This document shows positions 19,701 to 31,721 of a stretch of DNA of 64,000 nucleotides, in pieces. Each line of letters begins with the position of its first letter. Within the stretch, counting starts at the first letter, position 1. The stretch comes from Rhizoclosmatium globosum (Eukaryota; Chytridiomycota; Chytridiomycetes; Chytridiales; Chytriomycetaceae): assembly GCA_002104985.1 (NCBI GenBank), contig MCGO01000126.1:1-64000 (forward strand), read 5' to 3'. A program made the translations under genes and the position numbers. Under the pieces are notes generated by a model. The model was not told where the DNA came from and did no database searches. It worked only from the letters and a program-made list of their open reading frames with translations.

Positions 19701-20845
19701 TTGTTGTGTCTTGATGTGATCAGCACATCACCAAGAAACTTTGACACTTCATGAAAGCAATCTTCCACAATTTTAGGATTGTCTGCATTATCAATTACAA
19801 GAAGATATCCATGGTTGCATTCAAGCCAATAAGAGACTACTTTGCAATAAGCAGCTGAGGTAGGCTCTGAAACTGAAAGATTCAAGGATTTGGCAATTCT
19901 TTCAAAGCCAACATAAGCTGTTGGCATAGATTCCAATGAGATCCAGAAGACATGCTGATACAATTTAAGACTGTCATGGGCTACTTTTGCTGCAACAGAT
20001 GATTTCCCGATACCAGGAAAACCTGTTACAAGAGAAACACCATCTATGAAGAGAGATTGATAAATTGATTCAATTTCAGTGTTGTGGCTCATAAAACTTT
20101 TGGCAATAGATGGCAGTTGTTGGTCATTGGCTTGAGTTACTAAAGGGGAAAGAATGCTATCAGGAAATAAGATTCAGAGAAATAACTTACTTTGGTTATA
20201 TGCAACCAATTTCAAGATGCTGTCAGCAGCCAAGTACAAGGCATTCTCGTTGGAGGGTGGGTGCTTAATGAAATCTCCTTGGATTTTAAACAAGTGGGCC
20301 ATTGAATCACGAACATTATCCTTAGATCCAGCGTGAATTGTGTCAGGATACTTGCTTCCAGAAAAGTATGATGTGTCAAAGGGGGAGTAGCTGCCGTCAG
20401 CCATAATAGAACCAACAAAGATTGGCAATAGTCTGGCCTGGTCCGCAGCTTTCATTTTCAATCCAGTTTCAATTTCGAGAAGGACGTTATCAACCTTGTT
20501 TGCCTACAGCGTATCCCATCAATCTAGTAAAATAGTTGAGATGAAGCCCCTCACATTTGTCTTCTCAATAAGAGTCTCGAGCGAGGCCGCACTGATCAAG
20601 TAGACAATCAACTTGCTGTTTCGGAGGCCGTTGAGAAAGCCTTGTTCCCAGTCTTCGCCTTTGTTGAGGCAGTCGCTGTCCAGAAAGACTCGGATGTCTT
20701 TGTTGCAGCGTCTGCGGCCAACCCGTTCGATCAGCGATGCCAGCCACTTGGCCACTTGCGCTTCGGAGCTGACGCGGTACGAAATGAACACATCGTGTTC
20801 ACCAGAAAGATGGTTGTGGCAGCGCCAGAGTGTGTTGGTGTACAT
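16756..20845 (-). CDS. TIR-NB-ARC-TPR receptor (NLR-like STAND ATPase)
   Basis: Four exons join in phase (20845-20555, 20503-20191, 20139-18806, 18759-16756), giving 1,313 residues. The TIR domain spans about residues 17-180. It has DVFISYR, then VFLDSD and GEDWEQGF, whose Glu67 sits where SARM1-type TIRs keep their NAD-cleaving Glu, and later ARLLPIFVG. NB-ARC follows with P-loop GFPGIGKSS near 241, Walker B YLLVIDNAD, ITSRHN and a GHALSVAQAG GxP-like helix. The C-terminus has about 14 TPRs of 43 residues, eleven nearly identical. Intron 20554-20504 removes two in-frame stops. Proteins of this layout sense a ligand through the repeats, oligomerise through NB-ARC and signal through TIR. A role in immunity, self/non-self recognition or regulated cell death is inference. 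RQC2 lies upstream on the same strand, 119 bp away. Confidence 0.9.
17270..18759 (-). repeat. 129-bp TPR-coding tandem repeat with 387-bp higher order
   Basis: About eleven 129-bp units are nearly identical at DNA level. A marked unit encoding ATTIHEIGTALSLQ recurs with GCAATGAAAGGG at 17724, 18111 and 18498, exactly 387 bp (three units) apart. So blocks of three units have been copied together. The plus-strand open frames here are mirror artefacts of this array. Confidence 0.93.
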
Positions 20846-20963
20846 GACCAATTTCGTGCCAATTTCGAAAAAGTATCTTGAAGCAGTCCGCTCTCAACAC
20901 TAGTAAAATGCGTTCAAATTGCGTTCATCGATTTTAAGTCACTTATTTCATAAAAATATTTAT

Positions 20964-23900
20964 TTATTTTCGCTTTCCTGCCTTTTCCAAACTATTGGAA
21001 GTTCCCATCACTTTCACTTTTCCCAACATGGCTGCAACAAACTCCGCTTCATTCATATTTGAAATCACGTCTGCCTCTCGCTTGGTTGTGCTTGCTGATA
21101 TTGATTTGAATGCAGACTCAACGGATTTCGCAGCCTTTCCCTTTTTTAACGCTCTGCAAAAGAACAATAAGCTGACCCATCAACGAATCAATAACAATCT
21201 TACCCAGGAACAAGTTTCACTTTATACTTGTACTTCGCTAGACAAGTCCAGGGCAGGCAAACAGGAATGGCGGCAATAAGGACGTCGTCTGGATGTGGCT
21301 GGCTTGTCAACGAATCCAATACAGAAAGCGAAAACTCTTCTAGAGCCGTATTTTCTCCCAAGAACTCTCCTCCAGCGATGGCAGTAGTCTTTGGCTTTGG
21401 TGGTGCGACTTTCTTTGCATCCTTGTTGGGAGTTCCCTTTGGTGCAGGTTGTTTCGCCTTTCCTTTCCCAGGTTTAACATCCTCGGCACCACCCTTCTTC
21501 TTTTTCGCCGAGGATTCTGACCCATGGAGCAACGCCATCATCACTTCTCGCTCTTCATCGGACTGATCCGCGTACTTGTCCTTCATTTTCTTGAGCTTTC
21601 CTTTCTTTCCTCGAGGCGCAGATGTTTGATTTGTTGAGGACTTCGATGCAATTGATGGAGTTGAAAGCTTTGACTTCGAAGCCACAGGTACAAACGATTG
21701 AGCCGCGACAGTTTCGTCATTATTACTTTCGTTATCGTCGTCCGACTCAGCTTGACTCTTCTGATCTTGAACGGATTCACTTTCTGTTGGCTCGACCATA
21801 ACGTCATGAGGAGGAACTCCTTTCTTGAGCTCTCGCCGTTCCTTTGCTGATAACTTTCTTTTCTCGTTTCCGTTTTTGTTTGTCACCGCTTCAGCAGACA
21901 CTTCATGCACGGCAACGTCCGGTTTGTCAATCAACTCGATAGCATGAGGCTTCTCCAGTTGATACTTGTCAAAGTTGACCACAACTGACTCAGGTTCTTG
22001 ATCAGCGATAGGCGCATCTTCTTCAGAATCTTCTTGTGCTTCGTTTCCATCTGCTTCGTTCTCGTCAAGATCGACCAACGCTGTACCGTCTGTTTCAGGT
22101 ACCGCAACATCACCAAAACGAGTCCAAGGTCTCCTTTCATCAAAGTGCCTCTTTGAACTCTCTTCATCCACAGCAAACAGCAATCCAAATCCATAAATAA
22201 GCTGAACTGGTGGCTAAACAACAACCGTAAGCAAAAAGATTCAAGGTAATAGTGGTAGCTTACCAAGTAGTTCTTATCCCCACGCGACAGCGGCGCAATG
22301 CCTCCAGCCTTCATTACAACATCACCACGAACCCACCACGCTGAAGTGATAATCTTGCTCTCCCACGCTTTAGAATGCGCGACAGTCATGGTTCCAGCTT
22401 GATGCAACGTCAATGGCGGGATTGGAGCTTCAGGTGTCAAACCAGGAGGCCGTGCACCAGCGACGTCCCCAAAACCAGCACTGAAGCTATTGATCACCAG
22501 TACTGCCGGTGCGCCCTCAACATCTGCACACACCAGCACATCATCCTTTCGCATATACTTTCGCAGAAGCACGTCAGTTTGAGCAGCGTCGCGTCCAGAT
22601 ACAACCAAGTAGTTTTCGGAGCTGACGAACCAATTGTACTTTTCGAACCAATATGGAGTACGAATCGTCTTGATCATAGGTGCGGCGCTTTTTGTTGCCT
22701 TCAAGTCTTGCGTGATCTTCTTTTCGGCTTGTTTTAACGCTTTTCCGACAGCATGAATAGTCTTTTCCGCTATAGCAAGATATTAGTGACACCCTTACTA
22801 ACACAACACTTACCCTTCACAGCAGCAAGCTTCTTCGAATCATAATACCGCCTCGCATTTCCCCAGGCACTCAAGTAAATATCCAAATCGATTTTCAGAG
22901 TATTCTCCCTCCTTCTCTTTTCCCTCTCCTTCTCCAACTTAGCCTTCTCAGCTCTCTTCCGCCCCCTCGCCGCTTTAACATCCGCATCATCATCGCTATC
23001 ACTCTCCTCTTCACTGTCCTCATCCTCAACCGCATCCGCCTCTTCATCAACAAACTCCGGATCCAAGAGCCCAACACTCACAACCCCGACTTCAAGCTTC
23101 AACCCCGTAATGACACTCGCTACATAATTCCCCATCCTTGCCTCTTCTTTCACCAACTCCCACAGTTCAACCCAATCCATTCCACTGGCGACAAACTGAC
23201 GGACAGTGTTGATGACAGCATCAACAACCTCGAGATTCGATTCAATACAAGCTGCGATTTTAGCGCTCTGTTGGGTGGCAGTTTGAAGGCGAGTGACTTG
23301 GGCGGTATGGCTTTGAGAAACAGATGCAAGCTTTTTGGACGCGGTAGTCTCGGCGGCGTGGAGTCGTAGTTGAAGACGGTGAGATTCGGTATGAGTGAAG
23401 AATTCGTCGACACATTTCGAAAAGGTGTTGTGGTGGAGGATTGGAGGGTCAGCTGGAAGGTGTGCGAGTTGCGAAAAGTTGTAGGGATGGAATTCATCGT
23501 AAATGATAAGCGTATCTTGTGTAGATTCCGAGTTTGGTAGTGTCGCACCCTGTGAAGATTTCGTTAGTTCAGATATGATTGTAAATAACGCTAACCTTGT
23601 GCTCGACTTGCGTAATCCATCCTTCAAAGGCATGCTTTCCTTCAAAAGCCAAGTCCATAATCCGATTCGCATCCCCAAATCCATTCGTAAGAGCATCGAC
23701 AACACTCTCAAACGTAGAATCATCCCCAACGACTTCACTCATTTTAATGGTAGCATCCAACACGCTTCCAAACGAAAGAGCATGATCAACAAGTGCAGGT
23801 CCGTACAAGAAGCCAAACTTTTCCTTTGCCCACTTTCGCAATGTGACATCCTTCCCACCACCACTCTGCTTAGCCTTCTTGTCCTTCTTTTTTTGAGTCT

Positions 23901-24893
23901 TTGCAGCTTTAGTTGACTTTCCACTTTTCCCACCAGAGAGAGTAGCTGTCGTAGCAGGCTCGTCAGGGACTACAGCGTCGACTTCCTCATCAACACCTCC
24001 AGCCGGAACAGACTTTCGGTATTCATCAAGCGCAGCAATAATTCCATCCCGATTCAACCCATTGAACGACCTCACGAAATCGACCATAGTATATCGCTGT
24101 CCGACACGGAAGTTGATTTCCACTTTTTCGTTCTCATCCTTCTTTCTGTCTTCCTTCGCCGTCTCTTTCGTCTCCTTCTTCACAATAGCTTCATTCTTTT
24201 CAATCTTTGGAGCATCTGCGTTAACGTCGGCGACTGCAGCTGTAGTGGCTGGAGCAGAGGCACCCGACAGAGCATTTGTTTCGACGTCAACGACACGGAG
24301 TACCGCCAGAATGACGTGGTCGTGGCCAGTGAGGATAATGTTTCCCGATGAATAAAGTTCGACAAACAGATGATAAGCTAAAGTTGAAAAGGTGTGAGTC
24401 GTACACAACCCTCCAAGCAAACGAAGCTTCCCCCTCATCAACCAATCCAGCTACCAAACACTCACCAAACTCATCTTCTCCAAAGGTAAAGTCGATAATA
24501 CGATCGACGCCAAGTTGCTTAACCGATGACAGTCGTCTCGTCTTCAAATGCTTCCTCAGTTTCGCATTAAAGTTTGAAGGAGTGTTGCTCTTTTCTCTTG
24601 CGTAGTTTGTTGGATGTACTTTGGTTGTGATTCAACAGTCAGCTTTGTTAGCAACCTTCACACGAACCTCTGATCCCCGATTCAATCAAAACAAGTGCTT
24701 TGAAGTCCGGCTTCGCAAACTTGAGAATGAATGTTTTTGGATTGGAATCGTAGACTGGAAAAGGTGTGAGCAACGAAGGTGGGAAAGAAGTTAGGGTTAA
24801 CTGTACTCAACTATTCGCCAGCCGAAGCCCAATCAGCGACTGCAAATCAGCGACAATTGCTGCAACGTCGAGCGAGGTGAACCGCGTCTTCAT
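20964..24893 (-). CDS. RQC2: Ribosome quality-control factor RQC2/NEMF (Tae2)
   Basis: The start at 24893 gives [18 protein letters not shown], the typical NEMF beginning. Short exons then supply the NFACT-N region ([54 protein letters not shown]). A Lys-rich insert and a coiled-coil arm (22.8-23.5 kb) follow, then NFACT-R ([20 protein letters not shown], about 22.6 kb). A charged region and the C-terminal NFACT-C come last ([11 protein letters not shown] near 21.2 kb, last exon 21167-20964). Length is about 1,100 residues, as in the family. The protein binds 60S subunits with obstructed peptidyl-tRNA, recruits Listerin and in yeast directs CAT-tail addition. Intron 1 (24811 downward) contains a TTAGGGTTAA word. 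The start is chosen by family alignment. Confidence 0.92.
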
Positions 24894-25043
24894 CTGGTTC
24901 CTTCAAAGGTGGTGCCTTGTGGTTGAGTTAGTGTGAAATGTGAAATGGAAATCTCTCGAACATCACTTCATAAAAACAGATAATTATGGAATATTTAGAT
25001 GGTTTCTCCTTTTAGGTATACATGTCTAAGAATACTAAAACAA

Positions 25044-26261
25044 CTAAGATATGTGCGAAAGATTCGATGACGACTGCTGAATAAACACAGCCTCCAACTT
25101 CCAATTCGCGGGATGGGAACCACACGAATTACACTTGTAACTATTACTAGACGGCAACTCAAACTTGATCAACCGATAACTTCCACACCCCTCTCGAGGG
25201 CATTTGTATATCCCGACTCGTGACAACAAACAGTGTTCACAAAAGTATGTGTACTGAGTTCCAAAAAACACACGGGGCCGTTGACAGCAGAGAATACACG
25301 CGAAAAACAACTGATATTCACTCGGCTTTTGAAAGCCAAATGTCTTCAAGGTGCACCATTCTCCATTTTCATTAATTCCATTCTGCTTCCATAGACCTTC
25401 ATTCCCGTACCAAACAAGTTCCAAATACCGATCCTTCTTCAAATTCTTGAGGAACGCATAAAACAGCTGCACGAGAACGTATTTTAGTATTGGATTGTTT
25501 CGATGACTCAGCCAGATGGATAACATGCGTCTCTCATGCTCAACGAGCCAATTTGTTTGATTCATGTTCATGGAAATGTATGATTCCAGTGTCCCGTTGT
25601 TTGCAGACATAATAAGAGTATTGAGCCAATCAACCTTACTGTATTCGATCGAAAACAATCGCGAATGCCACATTATCCAAGTATAATCCTTAATGGCCTC
25701 ATTTACAAATGGTAGCGTTTCATCTTCGGAGTCAATAAGAATGTCCGCATTATCTTGATTCTCGAATGGTTGTCTGGACCACCAAATCAAATCAGGAGGT
25801 GTAAACAACGCCGATGGAATATTAGGTAAAAGGTCTTGAGACGGAACAGGAATAGTGTGTCTCTCATCAACTTGAACTTGAGGCAAGTCCGCAGCCACCA
25901 AAGGGACCTCCAATTCAGCCATGGCCTCCAATTCAACCATGGGAGCAATATCATTGTTGTCGCTCTCTGAAGCGCTCGATGCAGCTCGTTCATGAATGTG
26001 CCATTGTTTGACTTCTTCCGGAGTAAGATTATATTTCTCTCCATTGGGATCGCAGAAGTGGCAGCTGAATAGCTTCGGGCAGGCACAATTTCCTGTCTTG
26101 GTTTTGCAAGTAAAGCATGGGTCGCACTTGTGTTGGTTCATAGTCTTCAGTTGCGTAAGACGTCTTGCCCTTTCTATCCGCACTCTTGCAGGCCCAGGTT
26201 TCACTCCCTTTCGTAGTTTTCCAAATGAACATTGGCAGTAGACTTCCATTACATGTGGCAT
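25044..26261 (-). CDS. Cysteine-rich protein of unknown function
   Basis: A single 405-residue frame with no intron. The N-terminus is Cys-rich (CDPCFTCKTKTGNCACPKLFSCHFC), the middle is acidic, and the C-terminal half is aromatic-rich. It ends in CxxC pairs (CILCC, CEHCLL, CPREGC, CNSCG) that could form two zinc ribbons. The N-terminal MEVYCQCSFGKLRKG block resembles introductions of some fungal transposon proteins, but I cannot name a family. The frame is intact, and the AT-rich flank 26262-26616 shows no other gene. It could be a domesticated transposon protein or an orphan zinc protein. Confidence 0.6.
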   Translation of the reverse strand: MPHVMEVYCQCSFGKLRKGVKPGPARVRIERARRLTQLKTMNQHKCDPCFTCKTKTGNCACPKLFSCHFCDPNGEKYNLTPEEVKQWHIHERAASSASESDNNDIAPMVELEAMAELEVPLVAADLPQVQVDERHTIPVPSQDLLPNIPSALFTPPDLIWWSRQPFENQDNADILIDSEDETLPFVNEAIKDYTWIMWHSRLFSIEYSKVDWLNTLIMSANNGTLESYISMNMNQTNWLVEHERRMLSIWLSHRNNPILKYVLVQLFYAFLKNLKKDRYLELVWYGNEGLWKQNGINENGEWCTLKTFGFQKPSEYQLFFACILCCQRPRVFFGTQYTYFCEHCLLSRVGIYKCPREGCGSYRLIKFELPSSNSYKCNSCGSHPANWKLEAVFIQQSSSNLSHIS

Positions 26262-26616
26262 TCCTCTAGTCCCACCAACTGGCGAGTTCAGGTTCTGACG
26301 AAAGAAACGTGTTGAAAAATCAAAGAATACATTTTCAGATGCTGCCGCTTCTCGACAACAAAAATCAATATTGGGATACGAACCAATGCCTATTTTACTG
26401 TTGTTCTCTTTGTCACGATTATTATCTTACCATGTTCATTTTAATACCATTTCAATTTACAAATTTCTTTTTGGCTCTCTATTTAATTTGGTCACTGAAC
26501 CTATTATCCACTCAAGTTAGTGTATTATTGAATAGATTTGTTTGTTCTCTCATTCTTTTGATGATTCTTTCCCTCAATTGAAAACCAAGCATCACCTCCT
26601 TCAAATTGATATTGAA

Positions 26617-28948
26617 ATGGAAGTGACCATCGCCTCCGAGTGAGTCGCCCCTTCTCAGTCTGTTAACTCCAAATCGCAGCAGCTAACCCCATCGATCTAC
26701 TGCGCATCAAAGCATCGCAGCGACCCGCGACGAGACCAATGCCCGCGTATTCAACGCCATCCGAAGCACGGGCCTGGCAAACTCAGCCTTCGCCGACATT
26801 TCCGTGCGCATCCTCGGAATCGAGCACAAACTGCATCGGGTGCTTTTGTGTGAGTAAATACTGGCGGAGTTAACCCTGAAGAGCCACTGTTAGGGTTAAC
26901 TTAGGGTTAACAACCTCTCCAAATCCCAGACTCAAACAGATTCTTCCGTGCGACACTTGACCAGAACATTGCGCTTGCGACGGGTCTGTCGGCCCAAAAG
27001 TACTCAAAGGCAATCAGGAAACAGGGAACATCGGATCCATTTGCAAGAGACCACTCAATCGATATTGACGTTATCAAAGGCGTGACAAGAGAAGGTGTTG
27101 ATATCATACTGGAAAGGTATTCTTCTGTTTCCCCTTCATCGAATGGCCCCCTTGATATCACTCCTGTTCACCCAATCCACCTGACTCACCTGACCTTGAC
27201 CCAATTTATCATAAACAGAATCTACGGAAAATTCGGCCACAGAGTCACAGACGATACATTTACAACTCTCCTTCCAGCAGCTTACTTCTTTTCCGATGAA
27301 GAACTCTGTGACCAGTGCTCAATTTACATCCAGAAACTGGCTTTTACTCCCGCAAACATTCTCCCCTTCTTTTTCTTTGCTTCCACACATGATTTCGGTC
27401 CTTACTCGGAACTCTTACTGCGTAACTGTCTCATTTATCTCTGCAAGGAAGGTGCATACAATCCTCAATTGGGTCCATCCATCTATTCCCAGCTCGACTA
27501 TGACTGGCTCGCCACTATCGTATGTTCTGATGTCTTTTTCGTCAAGAGTGAAGGTACCTATCCTGAATTTATAAATTGGGCCAGCTAATACAACATATGC
27601 AGCCGAACGATACGCCTTCTTGACAAGCGCAATCAAAGCCCGCGATGGTGGAGCAGAAATTCCAAAAATCCGTGACTTTTTGAGTGGAGTTACTCGAAAC
27701 TCACATTCTCGTGACCAAGTCAACTTTACAGAGTCCATTTCTAGCACAGGAACCAAATTGGTCGTTCAAGACACAGACTCTCAAGTGCCCAAGGACGAAG
27801 ACGATTATTTAAATCAAGAAATGCTTGTGGGTGATCTGAGTGATTTGGAATCCCCACCAACGTCTCCGCGAGCTGCTGCCCCTGAACCAACAAAGCGGAT
27901 CGGTATTCTTGCTGATATCGACGAGGAAGAAGACGAACCTGCTCCAATTCCACCACCAACTCTTGTTTCTCCACCAACTTCACCCCTTTACCCTCCTCGT
28001 CCTTCGTCGGCAACCAACTTTAACCGCCAAACCCAAATACACGTTCCAATTCGTCCCTCCCCACTCGGTGCTCCGAAAAAAGCTGCACCATCAATTCCAC
28101 AGTCGTTTTACGAACGACGCGCTGCTTCTACCTTCTTGGTTTCTCCTGACATCAATAGCGTCCCCAACGCAATCGACTTGATCTCCAACGGAATCATCTA
28201 CACGCACATTCCGCCCTCCACACTCTCCGTCCTCAATTCCGAAGGTTTGATCTCTCCTTTGACACTCTCACTCCATCATAAATCCGCTCTCCACCTCCAC
28301 TTCCTCGTCAAGAAAGCCCCCTTAAAATCCCCCTCCCTCGGCCTGAAATACACAAACGACCGCCTTGGGATCTCCCAAAAAATCCTCTCCTCCTTAGACC
28401 CATCCATCCCCGAACCCCCCGCCGCCTTCCTCCCACCCCCCTCATTCTACGACTGGATCTTCAACCCCCCATTCCGCCACAACCTCTCCGAAGTCCAACC
28501 CCTCCGCATCAGCCTTGAATTCCCTCTCCAAAAAATTGCCACCTCCCGCTTGAAACAATACAGCAACCCCGTAGCATACGCCGGCTCCCTCTGGTACATC
28601 ATGCTCCGCAACGACTCCACAAAACAAACGCCCCGCATCTCACTCTACCTGTACCGAAAACAAGACAAAAAAATCAGCGGATACACAGACACACGACCCG
28701 TCGTCCAAGTCTGGTCGAAAGCGTGTTTGTACATCCACGTCGCGAGACAAGCGTCCACAGTCGTAGTTGAGCCATACGCGTTTGAGACCATGATTGCAGT
28801 CCCATTAAACCAGGATGCGAAGTTTGTTGGGGATGCGAATCGTGTAAGTGGTGAAGAGCTTATGGGTGAAGTGAAAGGGTTGCAGGAAGCGAATGGGATT
28901 ATTGAAGGGTCAACTGTTCGATGTGCGGTTTTGATTTCGCTGTTTTGA
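26617..28948 (+). CDS. BTB/POZ domain protein
   Basis: Five exons join in phase from ATG 26617: a very short first exon, then RDETNARVFNAIRSTG…, YSNRFFRATLDQN…, RIYGKFGHRVTDD… and AERYAFLTS…. The first 130 or so residues after exon 1 form a BTB fold (ILGIEHKLHRVLLYSNRFF…, …IIL then ERIYGKFGH, …AAYFFSDEELCDQC). A BACK-like helical region follows, then a Pro/Ser-rich linker. The roughly 200-residue C-terminal domain (RISLEFPLQKI…, YAGSLWYIMLR…) looks like a beta-rich module. BTB proteins usually act as cullin-3 adaptors or oligomerisation scaffolds. The exact partner is unknown. A TTAGGGTTAACTTAGGG word lies in its second intron. Confidence 0.85.
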
Positions 28949-29690
28949 TGTGCCGTGATAAAGTGTAAAGCTGGATTTTACTCTCTTGGGTTATTATAGA
29001 AAATTAAAGAATATGTGGAACATGCTCCTTTCGTGGCGAATGCCAGTAATACCGAGCGGTGAAGAAACTCGTCGCTGGATTGTTGACCAAATCCAACATA
29101 TGAAATGTCAAGAATGCAGTGATAACGAATTCCCAGTGCGTCCAACAAGAGCTGTTCAAACAAATTGTGTGCTATAATACTCCTCACAGATGCTTCGTTG
29201 TTCACCAGGCATTGTCGATCGAAAGGCTCAAGTTGTCCTTCACACAAAAAGTATTGCTAGTACGTGAGACCCTGGCAAACGACGCTGTCAGCGCTTCAAG
29301 CAGCAACCTTGTTCAATATCGACTTTAATGTCATTGTCGTAACGTCATCTTCGTCGGTTTTCTCCGCTTCGGATTCAAATTCAACGATATCTCAACAAAA
29401 CGCCTCCAAAGGCATTCTCAAGTTATTTCTCTCTAATGTATATCAAACTATGTATTCCAGAGTTTAATCTGGTCAATCGGAATCCTTGCTTTTCAGTTAA
29501 TTCGTGAATAGAAATGGACACTGCATCTTCCCGGCTTTAATTGAGTATCTATGGAGCATGGAATCCAGTGGAATCCAAAATGTGAATTGTGGTACTTTAT
29601 TCGGGCGGAAAATCTTTGGCAAGTGAGACACTCCACGTTGCCAAGAACTTCCCCACGAGCACCCAAAACACACGCAGAACATTCAAGAAC
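28949..29690. other. Intergenic stretch with no supported gene
   Basis: About 740 bp between the BTB gene and the PB1-ZZ gene. Several short open frames exist on both strands, the longest 89 codons on the minus strand at 28978-29247. None has recognisable motifs or a credible start plus splice structure. The last 150 bp probably hold the promoter and 5' leader of the PB1-ZZ gene. Confidence 0.5.
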
Positions 29691-31379
29691 ATGTCGAGCA
29701 TCCGGTCTCCATCGATATCCGCCAATGGATTAGAAGACATTGTGCGAGTGAAGGTTGAGCATGTTGGGACGGTGAGGCAGATTGTGTTTGACGAGGCTGA
29801 GGCTTCATGGACACAGTTTGCATCCAAGGTGAGTAGCAACCCTAACCAGTCGTCGCTTTCTTCTGCGGGACCGAGCCTGTAACCCTAACCCTTTCCTTGA
29901 ATCTGGTCTTAACTCAACCAACCAACCAAACAATCAAATCAAAACTAGGTCAAGAAAGTATTCCGAATTCCAGACACAACTTCAATTTCTGCTTTTTACA
30001 TTGACAAAGACGGCGACTCGATCCAGATTGACAGCGACATTGAAATTCAGGATCTGCTCAAACTCGAACGTGGTCGTGTCAGTGCCAGTGTGCCGAAACT
30101 CTCAATTATTGTGACTCCTTCTTTGGCTTCGAATGTAGAGGCTCCCGTGTCATCTGCAGAGTTCCCTTCATCCACTTCGCAACAATCTGACACCACTCAA
30201 TCCATGTTGCACATCGCTGACAAATACAAACACTTGCACAACCGGAACGCGTCCTACACAGTAAAAGAAGGACTCCACCACGCAAAGAATATCTGGAATG
30301 AGCAAACACTAACTGCTGCCTCCGCCACTGCCGCACAAACTGCTGCATTTTCATTTTTTGTGATTACTCGCGCATTGAAAGCGGCTGTTGCCATTGGTGG
30401 GCCAAAGGGACTGAAGGAAGTTGGTGGACGTTTAGCAAATGCTTCCAAGCCTGCCTTTGAAGGAAGCAAACACGCTTCATCCTCAGCTGCATTGAGCGCC
30501 ACCACTGGCGCGCCTAGTATTACATCAGTGACAACTTCAGCTAGCTCTTCTGCAGCCGCATCTGGCGCAAACTGCACCGCAGGAGAAGTCGATCAACACC
30601 TTTTCAACACATTGAAAGCTGTTGTGGGTACTGTCAGACGTGTATTGAAAGCAGCTCGTTCAAACTCTTCGTTTAAAGCACAAGAACCTTCAGGGCCTCC
30701 ACCAGGTTCTACACCGAGATGGAAGTACACTGCATGTGTTTTGTGTGGAAGTAAGGGATTCACGGGGCCACAATACAAATGCAAGACGTGTCGCGATTAT
30801 AACATTTGTGGTATATGTTATCACACATCTCGTGAGAATAAGATTGACGTGAGTCTAGAGGAGAGTGGAGGGCATTCATCGTCACATGAGTTTACAAGAA
30901 TTAGTGTACGCCAGTATACGTATACCATGTACTTAGTATACCGTATTGTATACCGTATAGTTTACATACTCAGGCTCAGTATACCTGTATACATCCGATT
31001 AAAATATGGAGTCGAAGGTTGGAATTATATCGCGAATCATTACAAAACATCGCCAAACGTGGTTTCAGTTCAGAAGGAAATCGATGAGTTTATTGGATTA
31101 GTGTCAAGAGGATCGTCCACTAATCCAAGTTGCAGCAACAGTCTTAAATTGGAGAATGGTCGGTCTGTTGTCGGAGTCTCAAAATTCCCCGCATTGGCTC
31201 AGGTTGCACGTATCTTACTGGCAATCCCTGCGTTACAAACTTCGAGTGAACTTTCTGATACAAAGGGTCAAAATCGGTTGGGAGTTAAGAAAGCTATTGG
31301 ATTGGTATTGATGTACGTAAATGCAAAGTTGAGGGAAAACGAAATCAGTCCTGCAAGAGTTGAAGACTACGATGCATAA
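29691..31379 (+). CDS. PB1 and ZZ zinc-finger protein (p62/NBR1-like layout)
   Basis: Exon 1 is 29691-29828 and exon 2 starts at 29949. The donor GTGAGT and acceptor CTAG join in phase. The N-terminus is a PB1 domain with the acidic OPCA stretch YIDKDGDSIQIDSD near residues 60-75. A long Ala/Ser-rich region follows, then a ZZ finger (CVLCGSKGFTGPQYKCKTC and CGICYH, with HSSSHEF) near 30730-30890. The C-terminus is helical with no recognised UBA or LIR. PB1 plus ZZ is the layout of autophagy receptors and of some signalling scaffolds. Equating it with p62/NBR1 is only a suggestion. A Tyr-rich, GTATAC-rich stretch (30905-31000) just after the ZZ finger may be an unrecognised intron. Confidence 0.75.
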
Positions 31380-31721
31380 GCGTCTGGAGGTGAGGTGGCA
31401 GATGAAGAAGAGGACAGTATGGGGAAAGATGACGATGAATAAACGTATGCCTCATATAAAGAAGTGTACTTTTTCTTATACTATATTAGCGAAAGAAGAG
31501 TTGGGGCAGTGAACGACGGAACGGTCAACTTCCGAAAACCCGATCCGTAGAGGCAGTGATCAACGCCCCCGCCCCCAAAGACGTGCTTTATTACTACAAT
31601 TGTTAGTAATGTGTCTTTTTTGGTAAGAGCACGCTGTGCAGAAAAGTAAGAAGCATTCAAGCCGAAGCAAATTGGAAGAAGAAACATCCTCCAAAACAAC
31701 AACCAACCACCAAACACCAAA

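Noticed and set aside
20504..20521. Two in-frame stops (TGA then TAG) between the TIR exon and its continuation, suggesting stop readthrough or RIP-like mutation
   Set aside because: A 51-nt intron with donor GTGAGG and acceptor TGTAG (20554-20504) removes both and joins the TIR domain in phase.
26309..26581. Hydrophobic 90-codon frame in AT-rich DNA
   Set aside because: Composition follows from AT richness; no start context, no conserved motif.
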